A stretch of DNA of 64,000 nt. It comes from an uncultured Lachnospiraceae bacterium (GTDB lineage: Bacteria; Bacillota; Clostridia; Lachnospirales; Lachnospiraceae). The stretch lies in contig CACWRR010000011.1 of the NCBI GenBank assembly GCA_902763335.1, positions 1-64,000 of the forward strand, written 5' to 3'. Under the pieces are notes generated by a model. The model saw only the letters and a program-made list of their open reading frames with translations, ran no database searches and was not told the origin of the DNA. Shown here one piece after another: positions 1-9,317 of the stretch. Position 1 is the first letter of the stretch, and every line of letters begins with the position of its first letter. A program made the position numbers and the translations under genes.

Positions 1-92
1 GATGGACACCCTTGCTGTTCGACTATACATTTCCCACTACCTGGGCATGTTCAGGACTTTCACCCGTTAGAGCGCGCCCATGGCGCGCAAAC
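1..92 (-). mobile_element. Group II intron, 5' end (partial, probably class C)
   Basis: Read on the minus strand from 92, the sequence starts GTTTGCGCGCC and continues with a short GC-rich hairpin, then GGGTGAAAGTCCTGAAC and, near the window edge, CAAGGGTGTCC. These blocks and their spacing match domain I of bacterial group II introns, in particular the class C type whose 5' end reads GUGUG followed by GGUGAGAGUCC and CAAGGGUGUCC. The element runs off the left edge, so the rest of the ribozyme and any reverse transcriptase are not visible. It begins seven bases past a strong terminator stem (97-139), the usual target of class C introns. The boundary at 92 is inferred from alignment by eye to remembered family members. 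Confidence 0.82.
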
Positions 93-96
93 TTAA

Positions 97-139
97 AAAT
101 GCCATGTACCGGATTTTTCTCATCCGGTACATGGCATTT
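97..139 (-). terminator. Intrinsic terminator of the DUF4143 ATPase gene
   Basis: A perfect 18-bp inverted repeat (97-114 and 122-139) with a 7-base loop lies 21 bases past the stop codon of the ATPase gene. On the minus strand it is followed by five T residues and AA, then by the group II intron 5' end at 92. It is a textbook intrinsic terminator and the presumed target of the intron. Confidence 0.9.
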
Positions 140-160
140 AATATTTACAATCTTACTCCA

Positions 161-1465
161 TTACAACGCAAACAAACCGTATAATGGTATTGATTTTATT
201 CCATTTTCAAATCCAATATTTTTCGCTGATACTCTTACAGCATATTCCGGCATATATTTTTTTCTATATATGCCAAGACTTCTGGCTCTTACATTGTCAG
301 ATGATTTTACTTCAATCGGAACGACTTTATCCTGCATTTGAATTACAAAATCAACCTCTGCCTGATTGTCTGAAACCCAATAATATGGCGTTATTCCTTT
401 AGCGGACAATTCCTGTGCCACATAATTTTCAGCCAGTATTCCTCTCATCTTATCAGAAATCTGTAGATTATGAACAACATTATTTGCAGGTATTCCTACC
501 TTCATTGATAATAATCCCACATCAGAATAATACATTTTAAACGCTAATATATCCTCATATATCTTAAGAGGCATATTTCCTTCCGTAACCCTATTACATC
601 TGATAACCACCCCTGCATCCATAAGCCAGTTTATTGCACTCTCATAGTCCTTCGCCCGGGCACTGCTTTTTATAACAGAATACATGAATTTTGAATTTTC
701 TTTTGCAAGTTGGGATGGCAGGCTATTATATGCTGCAATTGCTTTAACAGTATCTGCAGATGTAGAATATTTGGTCATATCCGCAATATATGCATCTGAA
801 ATATTTCCCTGAACTGCTCTCACATAATCAAAATCCCTTTTTTGTATATATCTCTCCACAGCCTCCGGATATCCTCCAACTGTCAAATATGTCCTATATA
901 TTTCCAATGCTTTATTATGCATGGCATCCGATAAAGGCTGCATATCTTTTACTGCATTTACAATAGCTTTTTTTATACTGTCTTCATTTAATGCTGTTAG
1001 GAATTCCTCAAATGTCATAGGGTACATATTAATTATATCTACCTTTCCTACCGGAAACGAAAACCCTTTTCGATTTAATGCCAGTCCCAATAAGCTGCCC
1101 GCTGCAATCAAATGATATTCATTTGCTTCCTCATTAATATATTTAAGAAAAGTTACTGCCTTTTCACATGCCTGTATCTCATCAAAAATAATTAAAGTCC
1201 TTCCCGGAATAATACTTATCCCCTTTAATATAGAAAGTTCTGTTATTATTCTTTCCGTTTTTAAATCTCTTGAAAATATGCTATTTAAATCTGCACTATT
1301 TTCAAAATTAAAATATGCAACATTATCATACTCTGCCTGACCAAATTCAAGCATACTGTATGTTTTTCCAATCTGCCTTGCCCCATAGATAATTAATGGC
1401 TTTCTAAACTCATTATCTTTCCATTTTTTTAATTGCTCATAAATTTTTCTATACACTTTTTTCAC
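161..1465 (-). CDS. AAA-type ATP-binding protein, DUF4143 family
   Basis: This 434-residue protein has a Walker A motif (GARQIGKT, about residue 28) and a Walker B motif (LIIFDEIQ, about residue 92), followed by a C-terminal DUF4143-like domain. The stretch AEVDFVIQ...VVPIEVKS near residues 370-388 resembles the D-ExK core of a PD-(D/E)XK nuclease fold, as is usual in this family. Members are widespread, often horizontally acquired ATPases of unknown cellular role. The start is GTG at 1465, with AAAGGA upstream. The gene is a single unit with its own promoter and terminator, and a group II intron sits just beyond. Its function cannot be named from sequence; an accessory or toxin-like role is only a guess. 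Confidence 0.8.
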   Translation of the reverse strand: MKKVYRKIYEQLKKWKDNEFRKPLIIYGARQIGKTYSMLEFGQAEYDNVAYFNFENSADLNSIFSRDLKTERIITELSILKGISIIPGRTLIIFDEIQACEKAVTFLKYINEEANEYHLIAAGSLLGLALNRKGFSFPVGKVDIINMYPMTFEEFLTALNEDSIKKAIVNAVKDMQPLSDAMHNKALEIYRTYLTVGGYPEAVERYIQKRDFDYVRAVQGNISDAYIADMTKYSTSADTVKAIAAYNSLPSQLAKENSKFMYSVIKSSARAKDYESAINWLMDAGVVIRCNRVTEGNMPLKIYEDILAFKMYYSDVGLLSMKVGIPANNVVHNLQISDKMRGILAENYVAQELSAKGITPYYWVSDNQAEVDFVIQMQDKVVPIEVKSSDNVRARSLGIYRKKYMPEYAVRVSAKNIGFENGIKSIPLYGLFAL

Positions 1466-1487
1466 CCCGCTATCCTTTAATATACCT

Positions 1488-1517
1488 ATTATAACATTTT
1501 AAGTGGGAATTATGCAA
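1488..1517 (-). promoter_or_regulatory. Candidate promoter of the DUF4143 ATPase gene
   Basis: On the minus strand, TTGCAT (1512-1517) and TATAAT (1488-1493) are separated by 18 bases, about 22 bases before the GTG start. The spacer contains one arm of a 17-bp inverted repeat (1493-1509 with 1533-1549), so the promoter lies within a palindrome. Confidence 0.5.
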
Positions 1518-1549
1518 CTCTCAGCTACATTTTTCCCACTTAAAATGTT
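1493..1549. repeat. 17-bp inverted repeat between thiN and the ATPase gene
   Basis: The arms are AACATTTTAAGTGGGAA (1493-1509) and its exact complement (1533-1549), with a 23-base loop. A run of six T follows the right arm on the plus strand. On the minus strand, the direction of thiN, no T tract follows, so it is a poor thiN terminator. It overlaps the -35 to -10 interval of the ATPase promoter, so it may instead be an operator or a bidirectional hairpin. Confidence 0.6.
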
Positions 1550-1563
1550 TTTTATATTCACTT

Positions 1564-2229
1564 TTAATCACACGACTCTATCATTATTAATATTCCGTCT
1601 TTCATATCAGCATAAGCCACATCATCTGCCAATTCATTGCTCACACCGAGGCTAAACGTCTCTCTTAAGTTGAACTCATAATCGTTCAGCTCATATTTAA
1701 ATCCTTTAAGTGTCAGACCCGTAACTTTTTCCGTAAGTGGAAGAAAGGATACATATTTTCCAAATGCCTCATCTCTTTTTATGACGGTTTTCTTATCTAT
1801 CAGACGTATTCTGTTATTTTCATTTATGATTACTGCGTTACATCTGCCAAGGAACATCTGCAACGTCTGTATGTTCGCTATGGTATGGTCAAGTCTCGTA
1901 CCTGTGCCGCCTATTATGATTACATCCGTACAGCCGTTATCCATAACCAGATTGAAGGCAGACTGGGTATCCGTGAAATCTTTTTCCGGATTCAGCTTTA
2001 CGATCTGAACTCCAGGATTTGAGGCATATTTAGCCAATACCGTATCAGAGACCGTATCATAATCACCGACGATGTGTGTAGGCATTATTCCCATCTCATC
2101 AGCCGCTTCAAGACCGCCATCTATGGCAACTGTCATGAAAAATGTTTTATCCTTTAAGTAGTCTGTTATATATTCCTTATTTATACTTCCTCCGCTTATC
2201 AGCAGTGCTATCTTTTTCTCCTTAAACAT
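1564..2229 (-). CDS. thiN: Thiamine pyrophosphokinase
   Basis: The enzyme transfers pyrophosphate from ATP to thiamine to give thiamine diphosphate in the cytoplasm. The 221-residue product has the family's acidic motifs: [21 protein letters not shown] and FTDTQSAF in the catalytic domain, followed by the smaller beta-sandwich thiamine-binding domain. I start it at ATG 2229 rather than at an upstream ATG because this codon overlaps the rpe stop by 8 bases, and AAGGAG precedes it within rpe. rpe-thiN is the usual tail of the rsgA-rpe-thiN cluster in Firmicutes. No TPP riboswitch is visible, so expression is probably set by the operon. Confidence 0.92.
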   Translation of the reverse strand: MFKEKKIALLISGGSINKEYITDYLKDKTFFMTVAIDGGLEAADEMGIMPTHIVGDYDTVSDTVLAKYASNPGVQIVKLNPEKDFTDTQSAFNLVMDNGCTDVIIIGGTGTRLDHTIANIQTLQMFLGRCNAVIINENNRIRLIDKKTVIKRDEAFGKYVSFLPLTEKVTGLTLKGFKYELNDYEFNLRETFSLGVSNELADDVAYADMKDGILIMIESCD

Positions 2230-2881
2230 ATCTGCCAAATATCTCCTTAAATGCCTCAACATTTTTCTGTGCATCACCGTTAAATACGGCAGAACCCGCC
2301 ACTATAACATTTGCACCAGCATCGATTACCTCAGTAACATTCGACTGATTAATTCCTCCGTCAACTTCTATATCCGTATCAAGTCCGCGTTTATTGATAA
2401 TGTCCCTTATCTGTGCTATCTTCTCAGTTGAATTTGGAATATATGACTGTCCGCCAAATCCCGGATTCACGCTCATAATCAGTACCATATCCGTGTATTC
2501 AAGCACGTAATCTAGTACCCTGAGGGGAGTGGCGGGATTCAGAGCCACACCTGTTTTACATCCGGCATTTTTTATTGCCTGCAATGTCCTGTTAAGATGA
2601 CAGCATGCCTCTGCATGAACGGTTATAATGTCCGCTCCTGCCTCTTTAAACTCATTTATATATCTGCCCGGCTCCTCTATCATCAGATGTACGTCAAATA
2701 CTTTATCTGTGTATTTTCTGATAGCTTTCATAACAGGCATGCCAAATGAAATGCTGGGTACGAATTTTCCATCCATGACATCGATATGGATGTAATCTGC
2801 TCCTGCATTATCAATGGTTTTTATATCGTTTCCAAGGTTTGCAAAATCTGCCGACAATATAGACGGTGCTAAATATAACAT
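2222..2881 (-). CDS. rpe: Ribulose-phosphate 3-epimerase
   Basis: The enzyme interconverts ribulose 5-phosphate and xylulose 5-phosphate in the pentose phosphate pathway. It is a 219-residue TIM barrel beginning [13 protein letters not shown], with the family signatures [34 protein letters not shown] and EVDGGIN. The ATG at 2881 has GGAGG at ideal spacing; an ATG six codons upstream would place that GGAGG inside the coding region and is rejected. It lies 32 bases after rsgA and overlaps thiN, so the three are co-transcribed. Confidence 0.95.
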   Translation of the reverse strand: MLYLAPSILSADFANLGNDIKTIDNAGADYIHIDVMDGKFVPSISFGMPVMKAIRKYTDKVFDVHLMIEEPGRYINEFKEAGADIITVHAEACCHLNRTLQAIKNAGCKTGVALNPATPLRVLDYVLEYTDMVLIMSVNPGFGGQSYIPNSTEKIAQIRDIINKRGLDTDIEVDGGINQSNVTEVIDAGANVIVAGSAVFNGDAQKNVEAFKEIFGRYV

Positions 2882-2913
2882 TTTTATCCTCCATTCCAAG
2901 GTACAGCAATACG

Positions 2914-3792
2914 CTAATACTTCTTTCTGTTTTTTATCTCATCAAGCATCTGCAGATAGTTTTTGTATCTGCTCTCACTTATCTTTCCTTCTTCTAATGC
3001 ATCTTTAACTGCACAATCAGGCTCATTTTCATGTATGCAGCCGTTAAATCTGCATTTTCCTTCATACTCCCTGAACTCAGGAAAATACCACTTAAGTTCT
3101 TCTTTCTCAAAGTCGTTTGTATACAGCGATGTAAATCCCGGAGTATCCATAATATATGTCTCATCTTCAAGATTAAATATCTCTGTATGTCTTGTAGTAT
3201 TTTTTCCTCTTCCTATCTTCTCACTTATTCCGCCTGTCTCTGAATTGGCATCTGGTATAATGGCATTTAACATGGATGACTTTCCCACACCTGACGGTCC
3301 GGCAAATGCCGTTGTCTTACCTATCAGTATTCTCTTTACATCCTCAACACCGTTTCCATTTAATGTGCTGGTGAATATAACATGATAGCCCGCATTTACA
3401 TAAGTATCCCTTAGTTCTATCAGTTCTTCCTCCGGTACCAGGTCAACCTTGTTAAAACATATGATGACCGGAACATCCTGCCTTTCCATCATTACCAGAA
3501 ATCTGTCTAATAAGTTTATGTTAGGATCAGGTCTCATTACAGCAAAAACAACCAATGACTGATCTATATTAGCCACAGCCGGCCTAATCAACTCATTGGT
3601 TCTCTCTGCTATTTCCACTATATTTCCTATCCGCTTTTCTTCGTCTATAATGTCTATCTCTACATTATCACCTACAAGCGGCTTTATCTTTTTGTTTCTG
3701 AATATTCCTTTTGCTTTACATTCATAGATTCCACTATGTACTACATGTACATAGTAGAATCCTGCAATGCCTTTTATTATTTTACCATGCAT
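2914..3792 (-). CDS. rsgA: Ribosome small subunit-dependent GTPase A
   Basis: RsgA (YloQ) is a circularly permuted GTPase that acts in late 30S subunit assembly. The 292-residue protein has an N-terminal OB-fold. The G motifs appear in permuted order: G4 (CFNKVD, about residue 120), then G1 (GPSGVGKSS, about 167), then G3 (DTPG, about 215). A C-terminal zinc knuckle of Cys-His type contains [14 protein letters not shown]. It lies 10 bases downstream of prkC. In Bacillus, PrkC phosphorylates this protein, and the gene order prpC-prkC-rsgA is conserved here. Confidence 0.95.
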   Translation of the reverse strand: MHGKIIKGIAGFYYVHVVHSGIYECKAKGIFRNKKIKPLVGDNVEIDIIDEEKRIGNIVEIAERTNELIRPAVANIDQSLVVFAVMRPDPNINLLDRFLVMMERQDVPVIICFNKVDLVPEEELIELRDTYVNAGYHVIFTSTLNGNGVEDVKRILIGKTTAFAGPSGVGKSSMLNAIIPDANSETGGISEKIGRGKNTTRHTEIFNLEDETYIMDTPGFTSLYTNDFEKEELKWYFPEFREYEGKCRFNGCIHENEPDCAVKDALEEGKISESRYKNYLQMLDEIKNRKKY

Positions 3793-3802
3793 ATACTAAG
3801 TC

Positions 3803-6106
3803 CTAATTTTTATAAGTTGCACCATATGTGAATACAGAAGTGCCATTTACAAATATTTCAACAATAGCTGTGCCGCCTTCTTCTCTTTCCGGAAGTTCCA
3901 ATGTCCATGAATCAGGCCAGTCTTCAAGGTTAGCACACATTGCCGGGAAGTCATTGTAACTTGCACCGTCAATTTCTATAGAAACCTTACCTGTGTAATT
4001 ACCGTCTTCATCAGGTGTAAGCTTTGATGTTATATCACTCTTATTAATGTTTACTGATGCATTATATGCTGCTGCCTTAGTTGTCTCTCCACCGAGGCTC
4101 AATGTATAGTTGACAGTTGTTCCCGGTGCTACCTGTGTTCCGGCTGCTATACTCTGCTCGCAGATAAGTCCCTCTGCCACACTTTCACTGTGAATACTTC
4201 CTGTTGCTGAACCGAGTGTAAGTCCCTGTGCCTCAAGTAAACTTCTTGCCTCTGATTCACTGTGGTTTCTTATGTCAGGTACGGTGCTCTGTTTCTCAGG
4301 TCCGTCACTTATGACAACATTTATCGATGTTCCTGCCGGAAGTTTCTCATCCTTCTTAACATCCTGCGATATTATAAGACCTTCTGTAACCGAATCACTG
4401 TTTTTATGCTCTACTTTACCGAGTGTAAGATTAGCTGAAGACAATGTAGTTCTTGCAGCATCTTCTGTGAGTCCTACAACTGATGGTACTATGGCATCTG
4501 TTGATTTTGATGTTCCCTTGCTTACATTTATAACGATTGTATCACCATATTTAATCTGACTTGGTGGTGCCGGCTCAGTACTCATAACCGTATCCATCTC
4601 CACGCTGTCGTCTTCCTTATACTCTATATCATATGTCAGATGAAGGTTTAACTTATCAAGAATCGCTACAGCCTCATCCTTAGTCTTTCCTACAAGATCT
4701 GTAGGCATATCTACAGGCTGTGCTCCTAAACTTATCTGAATCACAACGCTTGTATTTTTCTCTATAACTTTTCCATACTCTATAGATGCAGATATAACAT
4801 ATCCCTCTTCTACAGTATTGCTGTTCTGGCTTTCAATCTGGTAGCCAAGGTCTGCTGCCTTGATTTTCTTGATAGCCTCTTCCTCTGTACATCCTGTAAG
4901 GTCAGGCATTTTTGTATGCTTTGCATCAAGTGTGGTCTCTTTTTCTGACTTCTTGTCTGTAGCTGATTTTCCGCCAACACCATTCTTAAATATGGAAACT
5001 GCAAGGAAAACAACAACTGCAAGTATAAGAACACCGGTAACTATACCTCCGATGGCAACTATCTTATCAAGTTTTGGATTGTCCTCTTCCTCATCTTCGA
5101 TATCATCATCTATATCTTCATCCTCAGGATTGAGCGACGATATCTCTGCAGTAGTATCATCTATCATGTCCTCTTCAGGTTCTGTGCTCATTCCCGTCTC
5201 TCTTCTGATGAGTGCCACATCATCATCTGATATGATAACCGTTGACTGATTGTTCTGCTCAGGAACCATCTGTACAAAATCCTCATCAGGTGTTATGAGT
5301 GATTTCTTAAGGTCCGCAATGAGCGATGATACTTTAAGGTATCTTCTGTCCGGTTTCTTCTGTGTACATTTCTCAATTATCTTCTCAACACTTATAGGCA
5401 GATCCTCAACTATATTTTTTGCCGGTGGTATCTCTCCCTGAATGTGCTGCAATGCAATGGTTACGGTAGTATCTCCCTCAAACGGAACACTTCCGGTAAT
5501 CATCTCATACAATGTTATACCAAGTGAATATATATCACTCTTTTCATCTATAAATCCGCCTCTTGCCTGCTCAGGAGAAATGTAGTGAACAGAACCCATG
5601 GCATTTGAATTGATAGTATTTGCCGATGCTGCTCTGGCGATTCCAAAATCAGTTACCTTGACTTTACCCTCTCTTGAGATGATAATGTTCTGTGGTTTAA
5701 TATCCCTGTGGATAATATGATTATTGTGGGCAGCCTCTATTCCCTGTGCTACCTGTATGGCAATACTTACTGCCTCTTTGACAGAAAGCCTTCCCTTCTT
5801 CTCAATGTACTTCTTAAGTGTGATTCCCTCAACAAGCTCCATGACTATATAATGCAGTCCGTTATCTTCACCTACATCAAACACACTTACAATATTAGGA
5901 TGTGCAAGTCCTGCTGCTGACTGTGCCTCAACCTTGAATTTTGAAACAAAATTTTTGTCCTCGCTGAATTCAGGTTTCAATACCTTGATAGCCACATATC
6001 TGTTCAGCTTATGACATTTCGCTTTATACACATCTGACATTCCGCCGGAACCGACTTTGTCTATTATTTCATAGCGGTCGCTAATGAACATTCCTTTTCT
6101 TAACAT
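3803..6106 (-). CDS. prkC: PASTA-domain Ser/Thr protein kinase PrkC
   Basis: This is a membrane receptor kinase sensing muropeptides or lipid II. From ATG 6106 (GGAGG at good spacing) it has 767 residues. The kinase domain spans about 10-265, with the glycine loop GSGGMSDVY, VAIKVLK, HRDIKPQN, DFGIARA and SPEQA. An acidic juxtamembrane segment precedes one membrane helix at about 349-373. Four PASTA repeats follow at about 397-461, 464-531, 538-602 and 607-672. The last 95 residues form an extra extracellular domain that I do not recognise. The gene follows its cognate phosphatase prpC and precedes rsgA. Likely substrates are cell division, translation and cell wall proteins. Confidence 0.95.
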   Translation of the reverse strand: MLRKGMFISDRYEIIDKVGSGGMSDVYKAKCHKLNRYVAIKVLKPEFSEDKNFVSKFKVEAQSAAGLAHPNIVSVFDVGEDNGLHYIVMELVEGITLKKYIEKKGRLSVKEAVSIAIQVAQGIEAAHNNHIIHRDIKPQNIIISREGKVKVTDFGIARAASANTINSNAMGSVHYISPEQARGGFIDEKSDIYSLGITLYEMITGSVPFEGDTTVTIALQHIQGEIPPAKNIVEDLPISVEKIIEKCTQKKPDRRYLKVSSLIADLKKSLITPDEDFVQMVPEQNNQSTVIISDDDVALIRRETGMSTEPEEDMIDDTTAEISSLNPEDEDIDDDIEDEEEDNPKLDKIVAIGGIVTGVLILAVVVFLAVSIFKNGVGGKSATDKKSEKETTLDAKHTKMPDLTGCTEEEAIKKIKAADLGYQIESQNSNTVEEGYVISASIEYGKVIEKNTSVVIQISLGAQPVDMPTDLVGKTKDEAVAILDKLNLHLTYDIEYKEDDSVEMDTVMSTEPAPPSQIKYGDTIVINVSKGTSKSTDAIVPSVVGLTEDAARTTLSSANLTLGKVEHKNSDSVTEGLIISQDVKKDEKLPAGTSINVVISDGPEKQSTVPDIRNHSESEARSLLEAQGLTLGSATGSIHSESVAEGLICEQSIAAGTQVAPGTTVNYTLSLGGETTKAAAYNASVNINKSDITSKLTPDEDGNYTGKVSIEIDGASYNDFPAMCANLEDWPDSWTLELPEREEGGTAIVEIFVNGTSVFTYGATYKN

Positions 6107-6157
6107 AATTAACCTCCATTTTGCCACTTTAAGCAAAAATATATTACTTTTCTATTA

Positions 6158-6889
6158 TTAATATTCCGGTTTAACAAGAACAACTGCAATATTATCCTTG
6201 CCACCATTATTATTTGCCGTATCTATAAGTTTGTGGGCTGTCTCCTCAAGTTTATCCGGATTGCCCTGAATAATGATATCTCTTATATCTTCATCCTCAA
6301 TCATATTTGACAGACCATCTGAACACATTAGAATTATATCGCCCTCTGAATACTCTATTTCAAAGTAATCGGCAATAAGTTCAAGATCTGCACCTACGGC
6401 TCTTGTTATAATATTCTTTTTCTCATGGGTTCTTGCACTCTTCTTGTCAAGCTCACCCATATTTACCATTTCTTCTACCAACGAGTGATCCCTTGTAATC
6501 TGATGAATATCATCATCTATCAGGTATAATCTGCTGTCACCAACGTTGGCTATGTATATGGAATCTTCTATAATAGTAGCCACTACAAGAGTAGTTCCCA
6601 TACCTTTCATTTCCACATTCTCTGATGCCTTCTCTATCAGGGTCGTATTGGCAATCTTAACTGCCTCATCAATAATGGAAATCGGATTTTCTTCTCTCGA
6701 ATTCCTGACTGCATCTATAAATGCTCCAACTGTGTACTTTGAAGCGAAATCTCCAGCCTTATGTCCTCCCATACCATCTGCAACTATATATAGGTTTGGA
6801 AGATTACCGACAGCTTCATCCGTTGCGAATACATAATCCTGATTCGTCCTTCTCTTTATGCCTTTGTCGGTTATCGCATATGATTTCAA
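6158..6889 (-). CDS. prpC: PP2C-type Ser/Thr phosphatase, cognate to PrkC
   Basis: This 243-residue Mn/Mg-dependent PP2C phosphatase reverses PrkC phosphorylation. It has the family motifs RRTNQD near the N-terminus, VADGMGGHKAGDFAS (metal-binding Asp and Gly), GTTLVVA, ANVGDSRLYL, TRDHSL and LMCSDGLSNM, and a final GGKDNIAVVLV with the metal-binding Asp. The start is an unusual TTG at 6889, chosen because GGAGG sits 7 bases before it and the protein aligns from this residue. It lies between rlmN and prkC. Confidence 0.95.
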   Translation of the reverse strand: MKSYAITDKGIKRRTNQDYVFATDEAVGNLPNLYIVADGMGGHKAGDFASKYTVGAFIDAVRNSREENPISIIDEAVKIANTTLIEKASENVEMKGMGTTLVVATIIEDSIYIANVGDSRLYLIDDDIHQITRDHSLVEEMVNMGELDKKSARTHEKKNIITRAVGADLELIADYFEIEYSEGDIILMCSDGLSNMIEDEDIRDIIIQGNPDKLEETAHKLIDTANNNGGKDNIAVVLVKPEY

Positions 6890-6909
6890 GATATTACCTC
6901 CTTTTTTCC

Positions 6910-7986
6910 TCAGTTCTTCCCCTTCTCCTGCATATGTTCATCCCTGTAACTCTTCCTCAGCTGTCCACAGGCTCCATTTATATCTCTGCCCATTTCCCTT
7001 CTAATAGTAACATTTATCCCATGTTTTTCAAGCGTATTTTTAAAAGACTGTATAGAACTTTTGTCAGACTGTCTGAAGTCTCTCTCTTCAATGGGATTAA
7101 CAGGTATAAGATTGACATGCCCCTGCATATCCTTAAGCAGTTCTGCAAGCTTTAATGCCTCAGAAACAGTATCATTCTTTCCTGATACCAGACTGTATTC
7201 AAACGTAACACGCCTCTTTGTCCTGTCAAAATAGTATCTGCATGCATCCAGAATCTGATTTATCTCATACTTATTCGCTATGGGCATAAGCTCTCTTCTG
7301 GTGTCATCATCAGATGCATGAAGGGATAATGCAAATGTAATCTGTAATCCTTCATCGGCAAGACGATATATGTTTTCTACAATGCCACATGATGATATTG
7401 TAATATTTCTTTGACTAATATGCAAGCCATTTTCATCAGTAAGCATTTTTACAAACTTTATTACATTGTCATAATTATCAAGGGGCTCCCCCGTTCCCAT
7501 GAGTACAACGTTCGATACACGCTCTCCGATATCGCTCTGTATTCTGTATATTTCATCCAGCATTTCAGAGGTTTCAAGAACTCTCTCTAATCCTCCTATG
7601 GTTGATGCACAGAATCTGCATCCCATCCTGCATCCCACCTGTGTTGAAATGCATACTGAATTTCCAAATTTATATCTCATAAGCACGCTTTCGATAACGT
7701 TGCCGTCCTTAAGCCTGAACAGGTACTTACGGGTACCGTCTATCTTTGATTCAAGCATTTCCACGGTTTCAAGTGCAGTTATATAACATTTCTCTTCTAA
7801 TTTTTCCCTTAATTGTTTTGAAATATTAGACATCTGTTCAAAATCCGTAACAAGCTTTACATGAAGCCACTCGTATATCTGCTTTGCCCTGAATCCTTTT
7901 TCGCCCATTTCCTCAAGCATCTGTTTTAGCTCAGTAAGTGTTAAAGACTTTATATCCGTTTTTTGTGTTATGTCCGTATCCATCAT
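6910..7986 (-). CDS. rlmN: Dual-specificity rRNA/tRNA adenine-C2 methyltransferase
   Basis: RlmN is a radical SAM enzyme that methylates C2 of A2503 in 23S rRNA and of A37 in some tRNAs. The 358-residue protein has the CxxxCxxC cluster motif (CRMGCRFCAS, about residue 119-128), GTGEPLDN, and a C-terminal GACGQL that carries the methyl-accepting cysteine. ATG 7986 overlaps the rsmB stop by four bases (ATGA). An adjacent second ATG is an equally possible start. Confidence 0.96.
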   Translation of the reverse strand: MMDTDITQKTDIKSLTLTELKQMLEEMGEKGFRAKQIYEWLHVKLVTDFEQMSNISKQLREKLEEKCYITALETVEMLESKIDGTRKYLFRLKDGNVIESVLMRYKFGNSVCISTQVGCRMGCRFCASTIGGLERVLETSEMLDEIYRIQSDIGERVSNVVLMGTGEPLDNYDNVIKFVKMLTDENGLHISQRNITISSCGIVENIYRLADEGLQITFALSLHASDDDTRRELMPIANKYEINQILDACRYYFDRTKRRVTFEYSLVSGKNDTVSEALKLAELLKDMQGHVNLIPVNPIEERDFRQSDKSSIQSFKNTLEKHGINVTIRREMGRDINGACGQLRKSYRDEHMQEKGKN

Positions 7987-9317
7987 TTTTTCCTAAACCT
8001 CGCAACAAAAAATCCATCCATTCCATAATCACCGTTAAATATCTGCATATATCCGTCATTCTCCGACTCATATGAAAGCTTTTCAGGTACTTTTCCCTTA
8101 AGACTCTCCGGCTCAAAAGGGAGATTTTCTATAATCCACCTGACATTCTCATTGTTTTCCTTAAGATTCACCGTACAGGTGCTAAATACCATCACTCCAC
8201 CCGGTTTCACATATTTTGAAACCGTAGAAAGTATTTTCCGCTGAACCTCAACGAGACTGTCTATGTCCTCCGGTTTTGTCTTATACTTTATGTCTGTTTT
8301 CTTTGATATGACTCCAAGTCCCGAACATGGCAGATCCGCAATCAGGTAATCTGCCTTTTCATACATTCCTTCATCATACTCTGTAGCATCCCATACCTTT
8401 GTGATTACATTTGTAAATCCGCTTCTCTTTACATTTTCATCAATCATCTTTACTTTTCCGTCGGTAAGGTCCCTCGAATACACGGTTCCGGTATTGCAGA
8501 GCATATCTGCCGCATGGATGGTCTTTCCTCCCGGTGCCGCACACACATCGATACATACCCCATCTTTTTCAGGACTGAGTGCCATTCCTGCTATGACGGA
8601 GCTCATATCCTGAATCTGAAACATTCCCTTTTGCATGCTTTTAAGCTTTGCCGGATTGTCAACATTTTTTATATAAAATACACCGGGTGTTATATCTGAT
8701 TCCTTTACATCCACACCGTCATCTGTAAGACTTTTGATTAACTCTTCCCTGCTGCACACACTTTTATTCTGTCTTATGGTTATTTTCTCGTCACATACAG
8801 CATTATCAAGCATCTTAAGTGTTGTCTCCTGCCCGTATGACTGTATCCACATATCTATAATCCACTGCGGCACGGAATATTTAACTGAATAATTATCTTC
8901 ACTGAAGTTTCCCTTATCCGGTTCGCGTATATAACTTCTTAACACTCCGTTTACGAATCCTTTAAGCCCTGAATAACCTTTTAAAACCGCAAGTCTTACC
9001 GATTCGTTACATGCTGCACTGTCCGGCACACTGTCCATATATTTTATCTGATAAACTCCCATTCTAATAATATTGCGAATGGCAGGTTTCATTTTCTTTA
9101 CTTTGACTTTTGAGTAACAGTTGATAATATAATCAAGCTGTATTGCCTTCTCTATGGTTCCCTCAGCCAGTCTTGTAATAAATGCCCTGTCCTGTTTTGT
9201 CAGTTCACTGTATTTATCAAGATTGTCCCTCAATGAGATATGACTGAGTTTCCCCTTTTCAAAAACTTCCATAAGAATATTTAAGGCTATTTCTCTTGTG
9301 TTTATCTTCTTAGTCAC
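7983..9317 (-). CDS. rsmB: 16S rRNA m5C967 methyltransferase
   Basis: RsmB methylates C967 of 16S rRNA. The protein (444 residues from the start chosen here) has an N-terminal NusB-like RNA-binding domain (about 1-140). A SAM-dependent Rossmann domain follows, with CAAPGGKT, DLPCSGLGVI (catalytic Cys) and STCTVNLKENN (second Cys). I start at GTG 9317 because GGAGG precedes it by 5 bases, inside the end of the upstream peptidase gene, giving an 8-base overlap. An in-frame ATG 7 codons further up lacks such a site. Confidence 0.94.
   Translation of the reverse strand: MTKKINTREIALNILMEVFEKGKLSHISLRDNLDKYSELTKQDRAFITRLAEGTIEKAIQLDYIINCYSKVKVKKMKPAIRNIIRMGVYQIKYMDSVPDSAACNESVRLAVLKGYSGLKGFVNGVLRSYIREPDKGNFSEDNYSVKYSVPQWIIDMWIQSYGQETTLKMLDNAVCDEKITIRQNKSVCSREELIKSLTDDGVDVKESDITPGVFYIKNVDNPAKLKSMQKGMFQIQDMSSVIAGMALSPEKDGVCIDVCAAPGGKTIHAADMLCNTGTVYSRDLTDGKVKMIDENVKRSGFTNVITKVWDATEYDEGMYEKADYLIADLPCSGLGVISKKTDIKYKTKPEDIDSLVEVQRKILSTVSKYVKPGGVMVFSTCTVNLKENNENVRWIIENLPFEPESLKGKVPEKLSYESENDGYMQIFNGDYGMDGFFVARFRKK

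Noticed and set aside
12..341. Plus-strand open frame across the left edge
   Set aside because: It runs through the intron, the terminator and the end of the ATPase gene in antisense, with no supporting signals.
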